Source: Planctomycetota bacterium (GTDB taxonomy: Bacteria; Planctomycetota; UBA1135; JADKAF01). Taken from it: a stretch of DNA of 47,809 nucleotides. Positions 32,945 to 40,957 of this stretch are shown here, one piece after another (positions within the stretch are counted from its first letter, which is position 1; every line of letters starts with the position of its first letter). Position numbers and translations under genes: made by a program. The notes under the pieces are model-generated. The model saw only the letters and a list, made by a program, of their open reading frames with translations. It made no database searches and had not been told where the DNA came from. The stretch spans positions 1-47,809 of the forward strand of contig JAEUHW010000006.1 of the NCBI GenBank assembly GCA_016793245.1, in the 5' to 3' direction.

Positions 32945-35900
32945 GCGGAGCCGCCGAGGGCGGCGCGCTGCCGGACGAGCTGCGCGAGCGTTGGGGAGCC
33001 GAGCTGCTCTCCGCGGCGGATGCGCAGCGCGAGGCGCTGTGCGCGAGCTTCGCCGCGGCGCATCCACAGCACGAGGCCGCGCTGCGGAAGCTCCTGCGCA
33101 AGATCCGCGGTGCCGAGCGCCTGCTCGCCGAGTCGTTCCCGACGCGTGCGACGAACGAGGACCTGCAGGAGATCGCGGGCCACCGCGTGCTGCGCCGCTT
33201 GGGCGAGGGCGCCTTCGGCACGGTCTATCTCTGCCGGCAGGAGCAGCCGCTCGTCCGCCACGTCGCGGTGAAGGTGCTGCGCGCGCATCGAGCCGAAGCG
33301 CAGCTCCTGCGCCGCTTCTTCCTCGAGCAGCAGGTGCTCGCGTCGCTGAGCCATCCCGCGATCGCGCAGATCTACGACGCGGGTCTGATGCCCGACGGGC
33401 GCCCCTACTTCGTGCTCGAGTACGTCGATGGCGCGCCGATCACGGAGTTCTGCCGCCGCGACCAGCTCGACACCGGCGCGCGGCTGCGCGTGTTCGTCGA
33501 TCTCTGCCGCGGCGTGGAGCATGCGCACGCGCGCGGCGTCATCCACCGCGATCTGAAGCCCGGCAACGTGCTCGTCGTCGCGAGCAGCGCGGGGCCCCTC
33601 GTAAAGATCATCGACTTCGGCATCGCGAAAGCGGTGATCGGGAGCGCCCAGGACTCCGACCGTCCCGCGCGCACGGAGACCGGTCGCGCGATGGGCACGC
33701 CCGGCTACATGAGCCCGGAGCAAGCGCTCGGCCGCGTCGACGAGATCGACGCTCGGACCGACGTCTTCGCTCTGGGCGTCCTGCTCTACGAGCTCCTGAC
33801 AGGCGAGCTGCCGTGGCCGCGCGGCGCCGTCTTCGAGAGCGACACCGAGCCGCCGCTGCCGAGCCTGCGCATCACCAAGAACGCGGCCAAGCAATCGACG
33901 AGCCCGACGCAAGCGCGCAAACTCGCCTCGCAGGTGCGCGGAGATCTCGACTGGATCGCGCTGCGCGCGGTGCGCCGCGAGAAGAGCGAGCGCTACGCCT
34001 CCGTGCGCGAGCTCGCCGACGACGTGCTGCGGCACCTGGAAGGGAAGCCCGTGCTCGCGGGGCGCCCCGCGTTCGGCTATCGCCTAAGGAAGTACGTGCG
34101 CAGGCATCGCTTGCCCGTGATCGCGCTCTGCCTCGCGCTGCTCGTCGCGGCGGCGGCGCTCGCCTGGTCGAGCTGGCGCACGAGCGACGCGGCGCGCGCG
34201 GAGCAGGCGGGATTCGGCCAAGCGCTCTCCACCGTGGAGGCGCTGCTCGCGCGCGCGAACGACGACGATCTCCGGCGCTTGCCGCAGCACGAAGCGCTGC
34301 GCAGCGCCCTCGCGCAGGACGCGCTCGCGTTCTACGACACCTGGCTGCGCGAGCGGGCCGAGGATCCGCTGCTTCGCGCCGGACGCTGCCGCGCGCTGAC
34401 CACGCTGTCCGAAGTGCACACCGTGCTCGGCCAGGTGCAGGCCGCGCTCGAGACCGCCGCGGAGGCCGAGAGCGAAGCCGAGGCACTGCTCGCGAGCGAC
34501 CCCGCGAGCCTCGTGCATCTCGGGCTGCATGCGCAGGCCTTGCGCGCGCAGGTGCAGGCGCTGCATCTCGCGCAGCGCTTCGCCGACTCGCTGGCGCCGG
34601 CGCAGCAGGCGGTGGACGAACTCACGCGCTGCGCGCAGAGCGACCCGCGCGGACACGGGCGCAACGCCGCGCGCGCGCTGCGCGCGCTCTCGGTCACGCA
34701 GCAGGTACTCGGCGATCGCAGCTCGAGTGTCGCTTCCGCGCGCGCGTCGCTCGCCATGCTGGAGGACCTGCTCGCGCGCGAGATCGAGCCCGTCTCCGCG
34801 CGCGACGATCTCGTGTGGGGACGCTTCACCCTCGCCGCGCATCTGATGGAGGAGCGCGCCTTTGCGGAGGCCGACGACCTCTTGCAGCTCGCCGAGGCCG
34901 ATCTCGACGCGGTCGCCATCGATCGCCTGCGCATCGAAGCGGCGGTGCGCGCTCAGCGCGCTCAGCTCGCCGTCTTCCGCGGCGCGTACGACGCGGCGGT
35001 CCCGCTCTACGAGAGCGCCGTGGCGGCCTGCGAACGCTGGCGCGCGCAGGAGCCGGCGCAGTTCCGCTCGCTCGGCGTGCTCTTCCCCTGCTTGCGCGAC
35101 TTCGCCCGCCTGCTCTCCTCGCGCGGCGAGAGCGAGCGCGCGCGCGAGATGTTGAGCCGCGCGATCGACGTCGCCGAGGCGAAGCTGCGCGCGTTCGATC
35201 AGGACCCGATGCGCTACTACAGCGTCCGCATCGCGACCTACGAAGGCGCGCGCATGCTGTGGAATCGGTTCCGGCGGAGCGAGCTCTCGCAGGCGCGGCT
35301 CTGGATCGCGCGCTGCCTAGAGCTCACCGAGGAATCGGTGGAGGCCGGCGGCGCTCTGCGTCCCATGCGCTGGGAGGCGCAGAGCACCGCGCTGCTCCTC
35401 GCCGATGCCGACGGAGAGGACACGAGCGCGGGATGGGAAGCGCTCGCGCGAGAATTGCCCGACGGACGCCCGCTCGGCGAGGAGGAGCCTGCGCAGCAGC
35501 TCGTCGAGGCCTGGGCTGGCGTCGCGCGGAGCCGCTTGCGCGGGGGGCGCGCGATGGAGGCCCTCGCCGCGCTGCGCTACACGGCGCCGTACCTTGCGCC
35601 GCCTCACACCGTCGATTCCATCCTGCGCGCCGAGCTCGCCTACCTCGAAGCGCGCTGCGAGCTCGCGCGCAGCGAGGTCGCCGCCGCCGATGCCGCTTGC
35701 GAGCGCATGCTCGAGCTGCGCCCGTCGTGGTGGGGTCGTTGGCGCGCAGGAGAACTCGATCGCGACGCGCAGCGGGTCCTGCGCGCGAGCGGAGCGCCCG
35801 AAGATGCGTTCCACGCGCGACGCGAGATGGCGATGGATCACTTCCTCGAAGTGCTCGAGGTGCTCGGTCCTCACGTCTCCACCAGCTCCACCGATCCTTG

Positions 35901-36108
35901 GGTCGTGGTTCCCTGGGCCTTCGCGAGCTTCGGGCTCGCCGCCTGCGAAGCCGAGCGCGAGGAGCTCCACGAAGCGCACACGCGCCTCGAGGAAGCGTTG
36001 GCCGCGCTCGAGCGCGTCCAGGAGGAGGCGCACCGCGACCTCGTCGATGGCGCGCGGCTCGCAGCCGCGCGCGAGCTGCAGGCCGAGCTCGCGAAGCGCC
36101 TGCGCTGA
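32929..36108 (+). CDS. membrane Ser/Thr protein kinase with large helical-repeat region
   Basis: 1059 residues. Kinase domain about 86-375: glycine loop LGEGAFGTVYLCR, Lys115 in VAVKVL, HRDLKPGN at 206-213, DFG at 229-231, and GYMSPEQALG. One membrane helix at about 395-413. The remaining about 640 residues are Ala/Glu/Leu-rich helices in TPR-like pairs, presumably extracytoplasmic and used for sensing or protein contacts. The pairing with the overlapping sigma gene suggests that the kinase signal controls sigma activity. This is the longest of the three kinases here, all with the same architecture but little similarity outside the catalytic domain. Confidence 0.92.
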   Translation: MEPSLSGAAEGGALPDELRERWGAELLSAADAQREALCASFAAAHPQHEAALRKLLRKIRGAERLLAESFPTRATNEDLQEIAGHRVLRRLGEGAFGTVYLCRQEQPLVRHVAVKVLRAHRAEAQLLRRFFLEQQVLASLSHPAIAQIYDAGLMPDGRPYFVLEYVDGAPITEFCRRDQLDTGARLRVFVDLCRGVEHAHARGVIHRDLKPGNVLVVASSAGPLVKIIDFGIAKAVIGSAQDSDRPARTETGRAMGTPGYMSPEQALGRVDEIDARTDVFALGVLLYELLTGELPWPRGAVFESDTEPPLPSLRITKNAAKQSTSPTQARKLASQVRGDLDWIALRAVRREKSERYASVRELADDVLRHLEGKPVLAGRPAFGYRLRKYVRRHRLPVIALCLALLVAAAALAWSSWRTSDAARAEQAGFGQALSTVEALLARANDDDLRRLPQHEALRSALAQDALAFYDTWLRERAEDPLLRAGRCRALTTLSEVHTVLGQVQAALETAAEAESEAEALLASDPASLVHLGLHAQALRAQVQALHLAQRFADSLAPAQQAVDELTRCAQSDPRGHGRNAARALRALSVTQQVLGDRSSSVASARASLAMLEDLLAREIEPVSARDDLVWGRFTLAAHLMEERAFAEADDLLQLAEADLDAVAIDRLRIEAAVRAQRAQLAVFRGAYDAAVPLYESAVAACERWRAQEPAQFRSLGVLFPCLRDFARLLSSRGESERAREMLSRAIDVAEAKLRAFDQDPMRYYSVRIATYEGARMLWNRFRRSELSQARLWIARCLELTEESVEAGGALRPMRWEAQSTALLLADADGEDTSAGWEALARELPDGRPLGEEEPAQQLVEAWAGVARSRLRGGRAMEALAALRYTAPYLAPPHTVDSILRAELAYLEARCELARSEVAAADAACERMLELRPSWWGRWRAGELDRDAQRVLRASGAPEDAFHARREMAMDHFLEVLEVLGPHVSTSSTDPWVVVPWAFASFGLAACEAEREELHEAHTRLEEALAALERVQEEAHRDLVDGARLAAARELQAELAKRLR

Positions 36109-36192
36109 TCGAGCGCTGGCGCGATTTCGCGCGTCCCATCCCACCGCGTCGCTCATTCCTTTCGGCGTCGATCCCTCGAACCGGAAGGAACC

Positions 36193-37851
36193 ATGCGATC
36201 TTCTCTCCTCTGCGTCGCGCTCGCGGCGCTTCCGCTCGCTTCGGCCGCCGCGCAGTCGCCGCTGCGCACGCTGATGAATGGCACGCGCTCCTCACGGACC
36301 ACGAGCGCGGTGTTCTTCGATCTCGAAGTGCGCGCCACGGCGGGCGTCACGCTCGCCGCGCTCGAGCTCCACATCGCCTCGCTCGCAGGCACGCCGGGAC
36401 ACGCGAACCTCTACCTGATGTCCGGGAGCTACCTGAACGGCATCGACCAAGCCGAGCTCTGGGCGCCCGTCGCCGCGAGTTCGATCACGAGCGCGGGGCT
36501 CGGCGCCACGACGCTCTTCTCTCTCGCCGACGGCGTCTTCCTCGCGCCCGGGATCTGGGGCCTGGCGCTCGTCACCCCCGGTCTACAGCAACGAACGACG
36601 CTCGGCGTGCAGTGCTCGGACAACACGACCCCGGGCGCCTGCGCGAACTCGAGCTTCTCCAACGCCGAGCTCGTCTTCCGCGGCGGCGCGGAGACGCGCT
36701 TCCCCTTCGTGCCGCCCGTGGTCTCCCCGCTCGTCTGGAACGGCGCGATCCACTATCAGGTCGGAGCGGTGCCGAACGCGCGCGCCGAGCGCGCGATCTA
36801 CGGCATGGGCGGCTTCGCCTCGCTCTATCGCAGCTACGCCGACTCCGCCCGCCTGCGCGCCGAGCTCGAAGGCCGCGCGCTGCGCTTCACGCCGGACGGC
36901 GACGGCTATCGCGTCGCGCTCGAAGCCGCGAGCTACTGGCCGCCGAGCGCCGCGGCAGCGCTCGTCTTCGCATTGCCCGTCGATGATCACGAAGTGCGCG
37001 TGCCGCTCTCGCAGCCGCTGCCGACGCCCGAAGGACCGCAGAGCACGCTTTACGTGCACAGCAACGGCATCGTCACCTGGGGCACGAGCAGCACGACCTT
37101 CCCCGGCACGCCTTCCTATCGCCCGACGGGGACCGCGTTCCTGAACGGCAATCACAGCGGCTTCTACGCCTGGCACGACTTCAACGAGACCGAGCCGGGC
37201 AGCGGGCGCATCGTCTTCGAGGAGGTCGCGGCGCAAGGCCGGCCGCATCTCGTGCTCACCTGGGACGGCGTCGAGGAGTTCGCGAGCCCCGAGCGGGCGA
37301 ACCCGAGCACGCTGCAGGTCCGCTTCGATCTCGCGAGCGGCGAGGTCGTGCTCTCCTTCGTCCACCTCGACGACGACACGAGCACGACGCTCAGCGATGC
37401 CTGCATCGTCGGCTTCGCCAAGGCCGGACCGAGCTACGACCCCGAGCCGGTCGAGCTCGAGATCGATCTGCCGCTCACGACCTGCGGCGCCGATCTCGCG
37501 CCGCACCTCGACGCGAGCCTGCCCGAGCTCGGCTCGCGCTGGACGCTGAGCACGCTGCACTTCGATCCGACGGTCCTCTTCGCGTTCCAGCTCTTCGGCT
37601 CGACGCCGTTCGCCGGCAGCGGCCTCGACCTCGCGGCCTTCGGCGCGCCGGGCCAGCGCCTCTACGTTCTGCCCGATCTCGCCTCCGTGCCGATGCTCGT
37701 GCAGCAGGGCTTCGCGCAGCTCGCGCTGCCGATCCCTGCCCAGCTCGACCTCGTCGGCGCGACGCTGTACACGCAGACGGTCGCACCCACCTCGGGCAAC
37801 GCGCTGGGCTGGGCGCTCTCGGCGGGGCTCGTCGCGCGCGTCGGGTTCTGA
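36193..37851 (+). CDS. secreted protein with shared C-terminal domain
   Basis: 552 residues with a signal peptide (LLCVALAALPLASAAAQ). The first about 180 residues are beta-rich (VFFDLEVRATAGVTLAALEL). The middle (about 270-420) contains LYVHSNGIVTWGTSSTTF, FYAWHDFNETEPGSGRI and VRFDLASGEVVLSFVHLD, similar in style to nidogen/extracellular-type sandwich domains that display Asp/Asn loops. The last about 120 residues hold the shared domain, with LALPIPAQLDLVGATLYTQT. It lies 84 bases after the kinase gene on the same strand and converges with the sigma-fusion gene. Confidence 0.75.
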   Translation: MRSSLLCVALAALPLASAAAQSPLRTLMNGTRSSRTTSAVFFDLEVRATAGVTLAALELHIASLAGTPGHANLYLMSGSYLNGIDQAELWAPVAASSITSAGLGATTLFSLADGVFLAPGIWGLALVTPGLQQRTTLGVQCSDNTTPGACANSSFSNAELVFRGGAETRFPFVPPVVSPLVWNGAIHYQVGAVPNARAERAIYGMGGFASLYRSYADSARLRAELEGRALRFTPDGDGYRVALEAASYWPPSAAAALVFALPVDDHEVRVPLSQPLPTPEGPQSTLYVHSNGIVTWGTSSTTFPGTPSYRPTGTAFLNGNHSGFYAWHDFNETEPGSGRIVFEEVAAQGRPHLVLTWDGVEEFASPERANPSTLQVRFDLASGEVVLSFVHLDDDTSTTLSDACIVGFAKAGPSYDPEPVELEIDLPLTTCGADLAPHLDASLPELGSRWTLSTLHFDPTVLFAFQLFGSTPFAGSGLDLAAFGAPGQRLYVLPDLASVPMLVQQGFAQLALPIPAQLDLVGATLYTQTVAPTSGNALGWALSAGLVARVGF

Positions 37852-37883
37852 GCGCGAGGACCGCACCGCCGCGAAGGGGACGC

Positions 37884-40820
37884 TTAGGGGAACGCCAGAT
37901 CCACCGTGATGGACACCGGACCCGGCTCGACGACGAAGGCCTGCGTCCGCTTCACGCCGCCAGGGCCTTCGACCGTCACGCGATACGCACCGGGATCCAA
38001 CCCGACGAGATGCTCGAACGGCTCGCGGCGGCGGAACCGATGCGCGGTGCCCGCGTGCAGGCGGCGCCCCCCCTGCTCGTCGATGCGCACCCGGAGCCAC
38101 GCGGCGTCGATCGAAGGCGCGGCAACGACGAAACGCACCGCAGTCGCTGCCGCGGTGAGCTCCAAGTCGAGATGCGTCTCGCGGCCTTCGTAGATCTCGA
38201 CGAGCGCGCTCTGGGCGAGGATGCCGGCGTCGGCGACCGACAGGATGTAGCTGCCGGCCGCGATCTTGCTCGCCGATCCGACGCCGTCCTTCAGATCGAC
38301 GAAGACGGAGAGGCCGTCGCTCGCGCGTTCGAGCCATACCGAAGGGCGCGCGTCCTTCCGCTCGCGTGGCAAGTGGAGCTGCACCGTGAGCGAGCCTCCC
38401 GCGCCGAGGCGGATCACGCCGACGTCGTGCTTCTCGTTCGCGCCGAGGACGATCACCTCGGAGTTCTGGACCGCGTGCGCGGTGCCGCGGACCGAGAGCA
38501 GGAACCGGCCCGGCGAGAGCAAGGGGCTCTCGAAGGAACCGTCGGCGGCGGAGATCACGGCGGTGCCTTGCGGGCCGTCGGCGGCGAGGATCAGCACCTC
38601 GGCGCCGACCACCGGGCCCTGCTCCTCCTCGATCCGACCGGTGATGCGCGCCGAGGGAGCGGTGTCGCTCGGCAGACGCACGAGGAAGCCCTCGGTGCCG
38701 ACGCGCACGTCGCGCACCCGCAGCGCCGGCTGCACCATGCTTCGGCCCCAGAACACGTCGAGATCGACGAGCTCCGCGCTCCCGCAGGCGAGGCGGAAGG
38801 TCCCGTCCGCTGCGGTCGAGGAGGAGCCGAGCGCTTCTCCCGAAGCGACGTCCCGGGCATCGAGGCGCACGCCGGCGAGTGCCTCGCCGCGCTCGTTCTC
38901 GACGCGACCGTCGATGCCGGAGGTTCGCTCGAGCCGCAGATCGACGCGCTGCTCGACGCCGGGCAGCGCGTCGTGATCGACACGCGCGCTGCCTTGGCTC
39001 GGGCCGCCGGCGCTCACGACGATGCGGCCCGTCGGCAGCGAGTCCAAGCGGAACGAGCCGTCGGAGGACGTCGTCCCCGAGGTGGATTCGCTGAACTGCG
39101 CTTCGCGCCCCGCGGCGACCGGGACGCCCGCCGCGGGCGTGCCGTCCGGCGCGCGCACGATCCCGAAGACGATCGCGCCGGGAGCGAGCTGCGCCTCGAG
39201 CATCGTCGTGGTCCCCTCGCGCGTCTCGCACAGCGCGACGAACGGCGCGTAGCCAGCCGCTCGCACCACGACCTTGTGCGATCCGTCGAGCAGCTCGTCC
39301 ACTCGGAACGTGCCGTCGCTCTCGCTCCACGCGAAGCGCTCGAACGCCTGCAGGTAGAAAGTACCGTCGTCGCTGGTCTCGTGCTCGAAGGCCTCGGCGT
39401 CGACGACGACGCGCGCACCGGCGAGCGGCGCGCCGTCGACGTTCGTGACGCGGCCGGCGATCGCACCGCCACCCTGGCGCAGGCGTAGATCGATGTTGCC
39501 GCGCTCCTCGCCGCGGCTCGCGAACACGAAGCGCATCATGGAGGCTGCGTATCCGGGCTTCCGCGCTCCGACGTGCGCGCCGATCGCCATGCCGTCGACC
39601 GCGTACGCTCCGTTCGCGCCCGAGACCGCCACGTCGAAGTCCTCCTGCCATCGACCGTGGCGCGAGAGAAAGATCGTGGCGCCCTCGACGCCCGCACCCC
39701 GAGAGTCGATGACGCGTCCCGTGATGCGGAAACCCGCGGTGGCATCGAGCGTAACGCGCGCGATCGCGCCGGCTTCGACCACGCAGGTCGCATCGACGAA
39801 GCGATCGGTGGACACGGAGTACTCGCCAGGCGCGAGATCCTCGAAGCGGGCGAGGCCATCGATCGCGGAGGCGCGAATCGGGCGCGCGAGATTCGCCTGC
39901 GCAAGTACGACTTGCACGACGAACCCGCTCGCAGCCGCAGGATCCTCCGTGCGCAAGTGGACCTCGATGCCGCCGGTCAGCGGACGTGGTGACGCCATGG
40001 AGGAGGGATCCTTCGCCACGGCGTCGGGCACGACCGTACGCACCGCGACCTCGTTCTCGCTGTGCAAGTTGGCGCGTGCGTCCGCCGAGGCGGAGGAAGC
40101 CTCGGGGACGAGCGCGGCCGGTTTCTCCGATGCGCTCTCCGACGATCGGCTCCAAGTGAGCCACAGGCAACCGATCAGGGCGATCGCCAAGACGACCGCA
40201 ACACTCTTCAGCTTCACGAGCATGGCCAGCGCTCCCGGGACCGCGGAGGAAGAAAGGACCGCCATCGGAACCGCTCCCGAGGGAAGCGCGAGAGGCACCA
40301 GCCCGAGCGTCCACGAGAGCCGATCACCGCCGTGGTCGGCATCGAGGCGCGCGCGCAAGAGCTCGAGCGCGCGCCTCAGCCGCGAATGCACGGTCTCGAC
40401 GGGAACGCCCATGCGCTGGGCGATCTCGCGCTGCGGCAGGCCATCGAGGTAGCGCAGGATCAGCGTCGTGCGCCAGGGCTCGTCGAGCGCGAAGACGGCG
40501 TCGACCACGGCTCGCCGCGCATCCTCGCGAGTGCGCGCGAGATCCGCGGCGTCGTCGGCCTCGGGTCTCGCGACGCGGCGCTCGCGCCCGCGCCGCCGTG
40601 CTTCCCCTCGTCGCATCGTCGCCGCGACGCGCCGCACGATCGCGGCGAGCCACGCGCGCCTCGAATCGACGCCCGAGCGATCCGCCTGGAGCGCCGCGAG
40701 CCACGTCTGCTGCACGACGTCGTCCGCACGCGCGCCATCGAGCACGAGCTGCCGTGCGAGTGCGCGCACGAACGGCTCCTGGGCCAGCAGATCGTCCAGA
40801 TCGTCGAGACGGTGTTCCAT
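37884..40820 (-). CDS. membrane-tethered ECF sigma factor fused to extracytoplasmic regulatory-like domains
   Basis: 978 residues. Residues about 10-75 are sigma region 2 (LDGARADDVVQQTWLAALQA, RRAWLAAIVRRVAATMRRGE); 105-160 are region 4 (EPWRTTLILRYLDGLPQREI, then AQRMGVPVETVHSRLRRALE). A membrane helix follows (about 204-222). From about 285 to the end there are seven or so CarboxypepD_reg-like beta domains, each opening with a Gly-Arg-Val type strand (ITGRVIDSRGAGVEGATIFL, IAGRVTNVDGAPLAGARVVV, IDGRVENERGEALAGVRLDA). The DNA-binding part is thus held at the membrane and joined to an external sensor in one chain. The third kinase gene lies 137 bases upstream on the same strand. Confidence 0.88.
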   Translation of the reverse strand: MEHRLDDLDDLLAQEPFVRALARQLVLDGARADDVVQQTWLAALQADRSGVDSRRAWLAAIVRRVAATMRRGEARRRGRERRVARPEADDAADLARTREDARRAVVDAVFALDEPWRTTLILRYLDGLPQREIAQRMGVPVETVHSRLRRALELLRARLDADHGGDRLSWTLGLVPLALPSGAVPMAVLSSSAVPGALAMLVKLKSVAVVLAIALIGCLWLTWSRSSESASEKPAALVPEASSASADARANLHSENEVAVRTVVPDAVAKDPSSMASPRPLTGGIEVHLRTEDPAAASGFVVQVVLAQANLARPIRASAIDGLARFEDLAPGEYSVSTDRFVDATCVVEAGAIARVTLDATAGFRITGRVIDSRGAGVEGATIFLSRHGRWQEDFDVAVSGANGAYAVDGMAIGAHVGARKPGYAASMMRFVFASRGEERGNIDLRLRQGGGAIAGRVTNVDGAPLAGARVVVDAEAFEHETSDDGTFYLQAFERFAWSESDGTFRVDELLDGSHKVVVRAAGYAPFVALCETREGTTTMLEAQLAPGAIVFGIVRAPDGTPAAGVPVAAGREAQFSESTSGTTSSDGSFRLDSLPTGRIVVSAGGPSQGSARVDHDALPGVEQRVDLRLERTSGIDGRVENERGEALAGVRLDARDVASGEALGSSSTAADGTFRLACGSAELVDLDVFWGRSMVQPALRVRDVRVGTEGFLVRLPSDTAPSARITGRIEEEQGPVVGAEVLILAADGPQGTAVISAADGSFESPLLSPGRFLLSVRGTAHAVQNSEVIVLGANEKHDVGVIRLGAGGSLTVQLHLPRERKDARPSVWLERASDGLSVFVDLKDGVGSASKIAAGSYILSVADAGILAQSALVEIYEGRETHLDLELTAAATAVRFVVAAPSIDAAWLRVRIDEQGGRRLHAGTAHRFRRREPFEHLVGLDPGAYRVTVEGPGGVKRTQAFVVEPGPVSITVDLAFP

Positions 40821-40957
40821 GAGGTCGCGATCGATGTGCCGCCGGCCGTCGATCGGGTCATGGGATTCTGCGAGGAATCCGGCGCGGCGTCGCGCGCCCG
40901 GTCACGCCGCGTTTGCGCGGACCCGCGGGAGGAGGGCGCGCTCGCGAGGCGGGCCGA

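Noticed and set aside
32895..36986. Open plus-strand frame of 1363 codons
   Set aside because: Shadow of the kinase gene; translation is Arg/Ala-rich and lacks any domain, whereas the frame from 32929 has all kinase motifs.
36583..40314. Open minus-strand frame of 1243 codons
   Set aside because: Arg/Gly-rich translation without motifs; it overlaps the real secreted-protein gene at 36193 and the sigma-fusion gene at 37884, both with clear domains.
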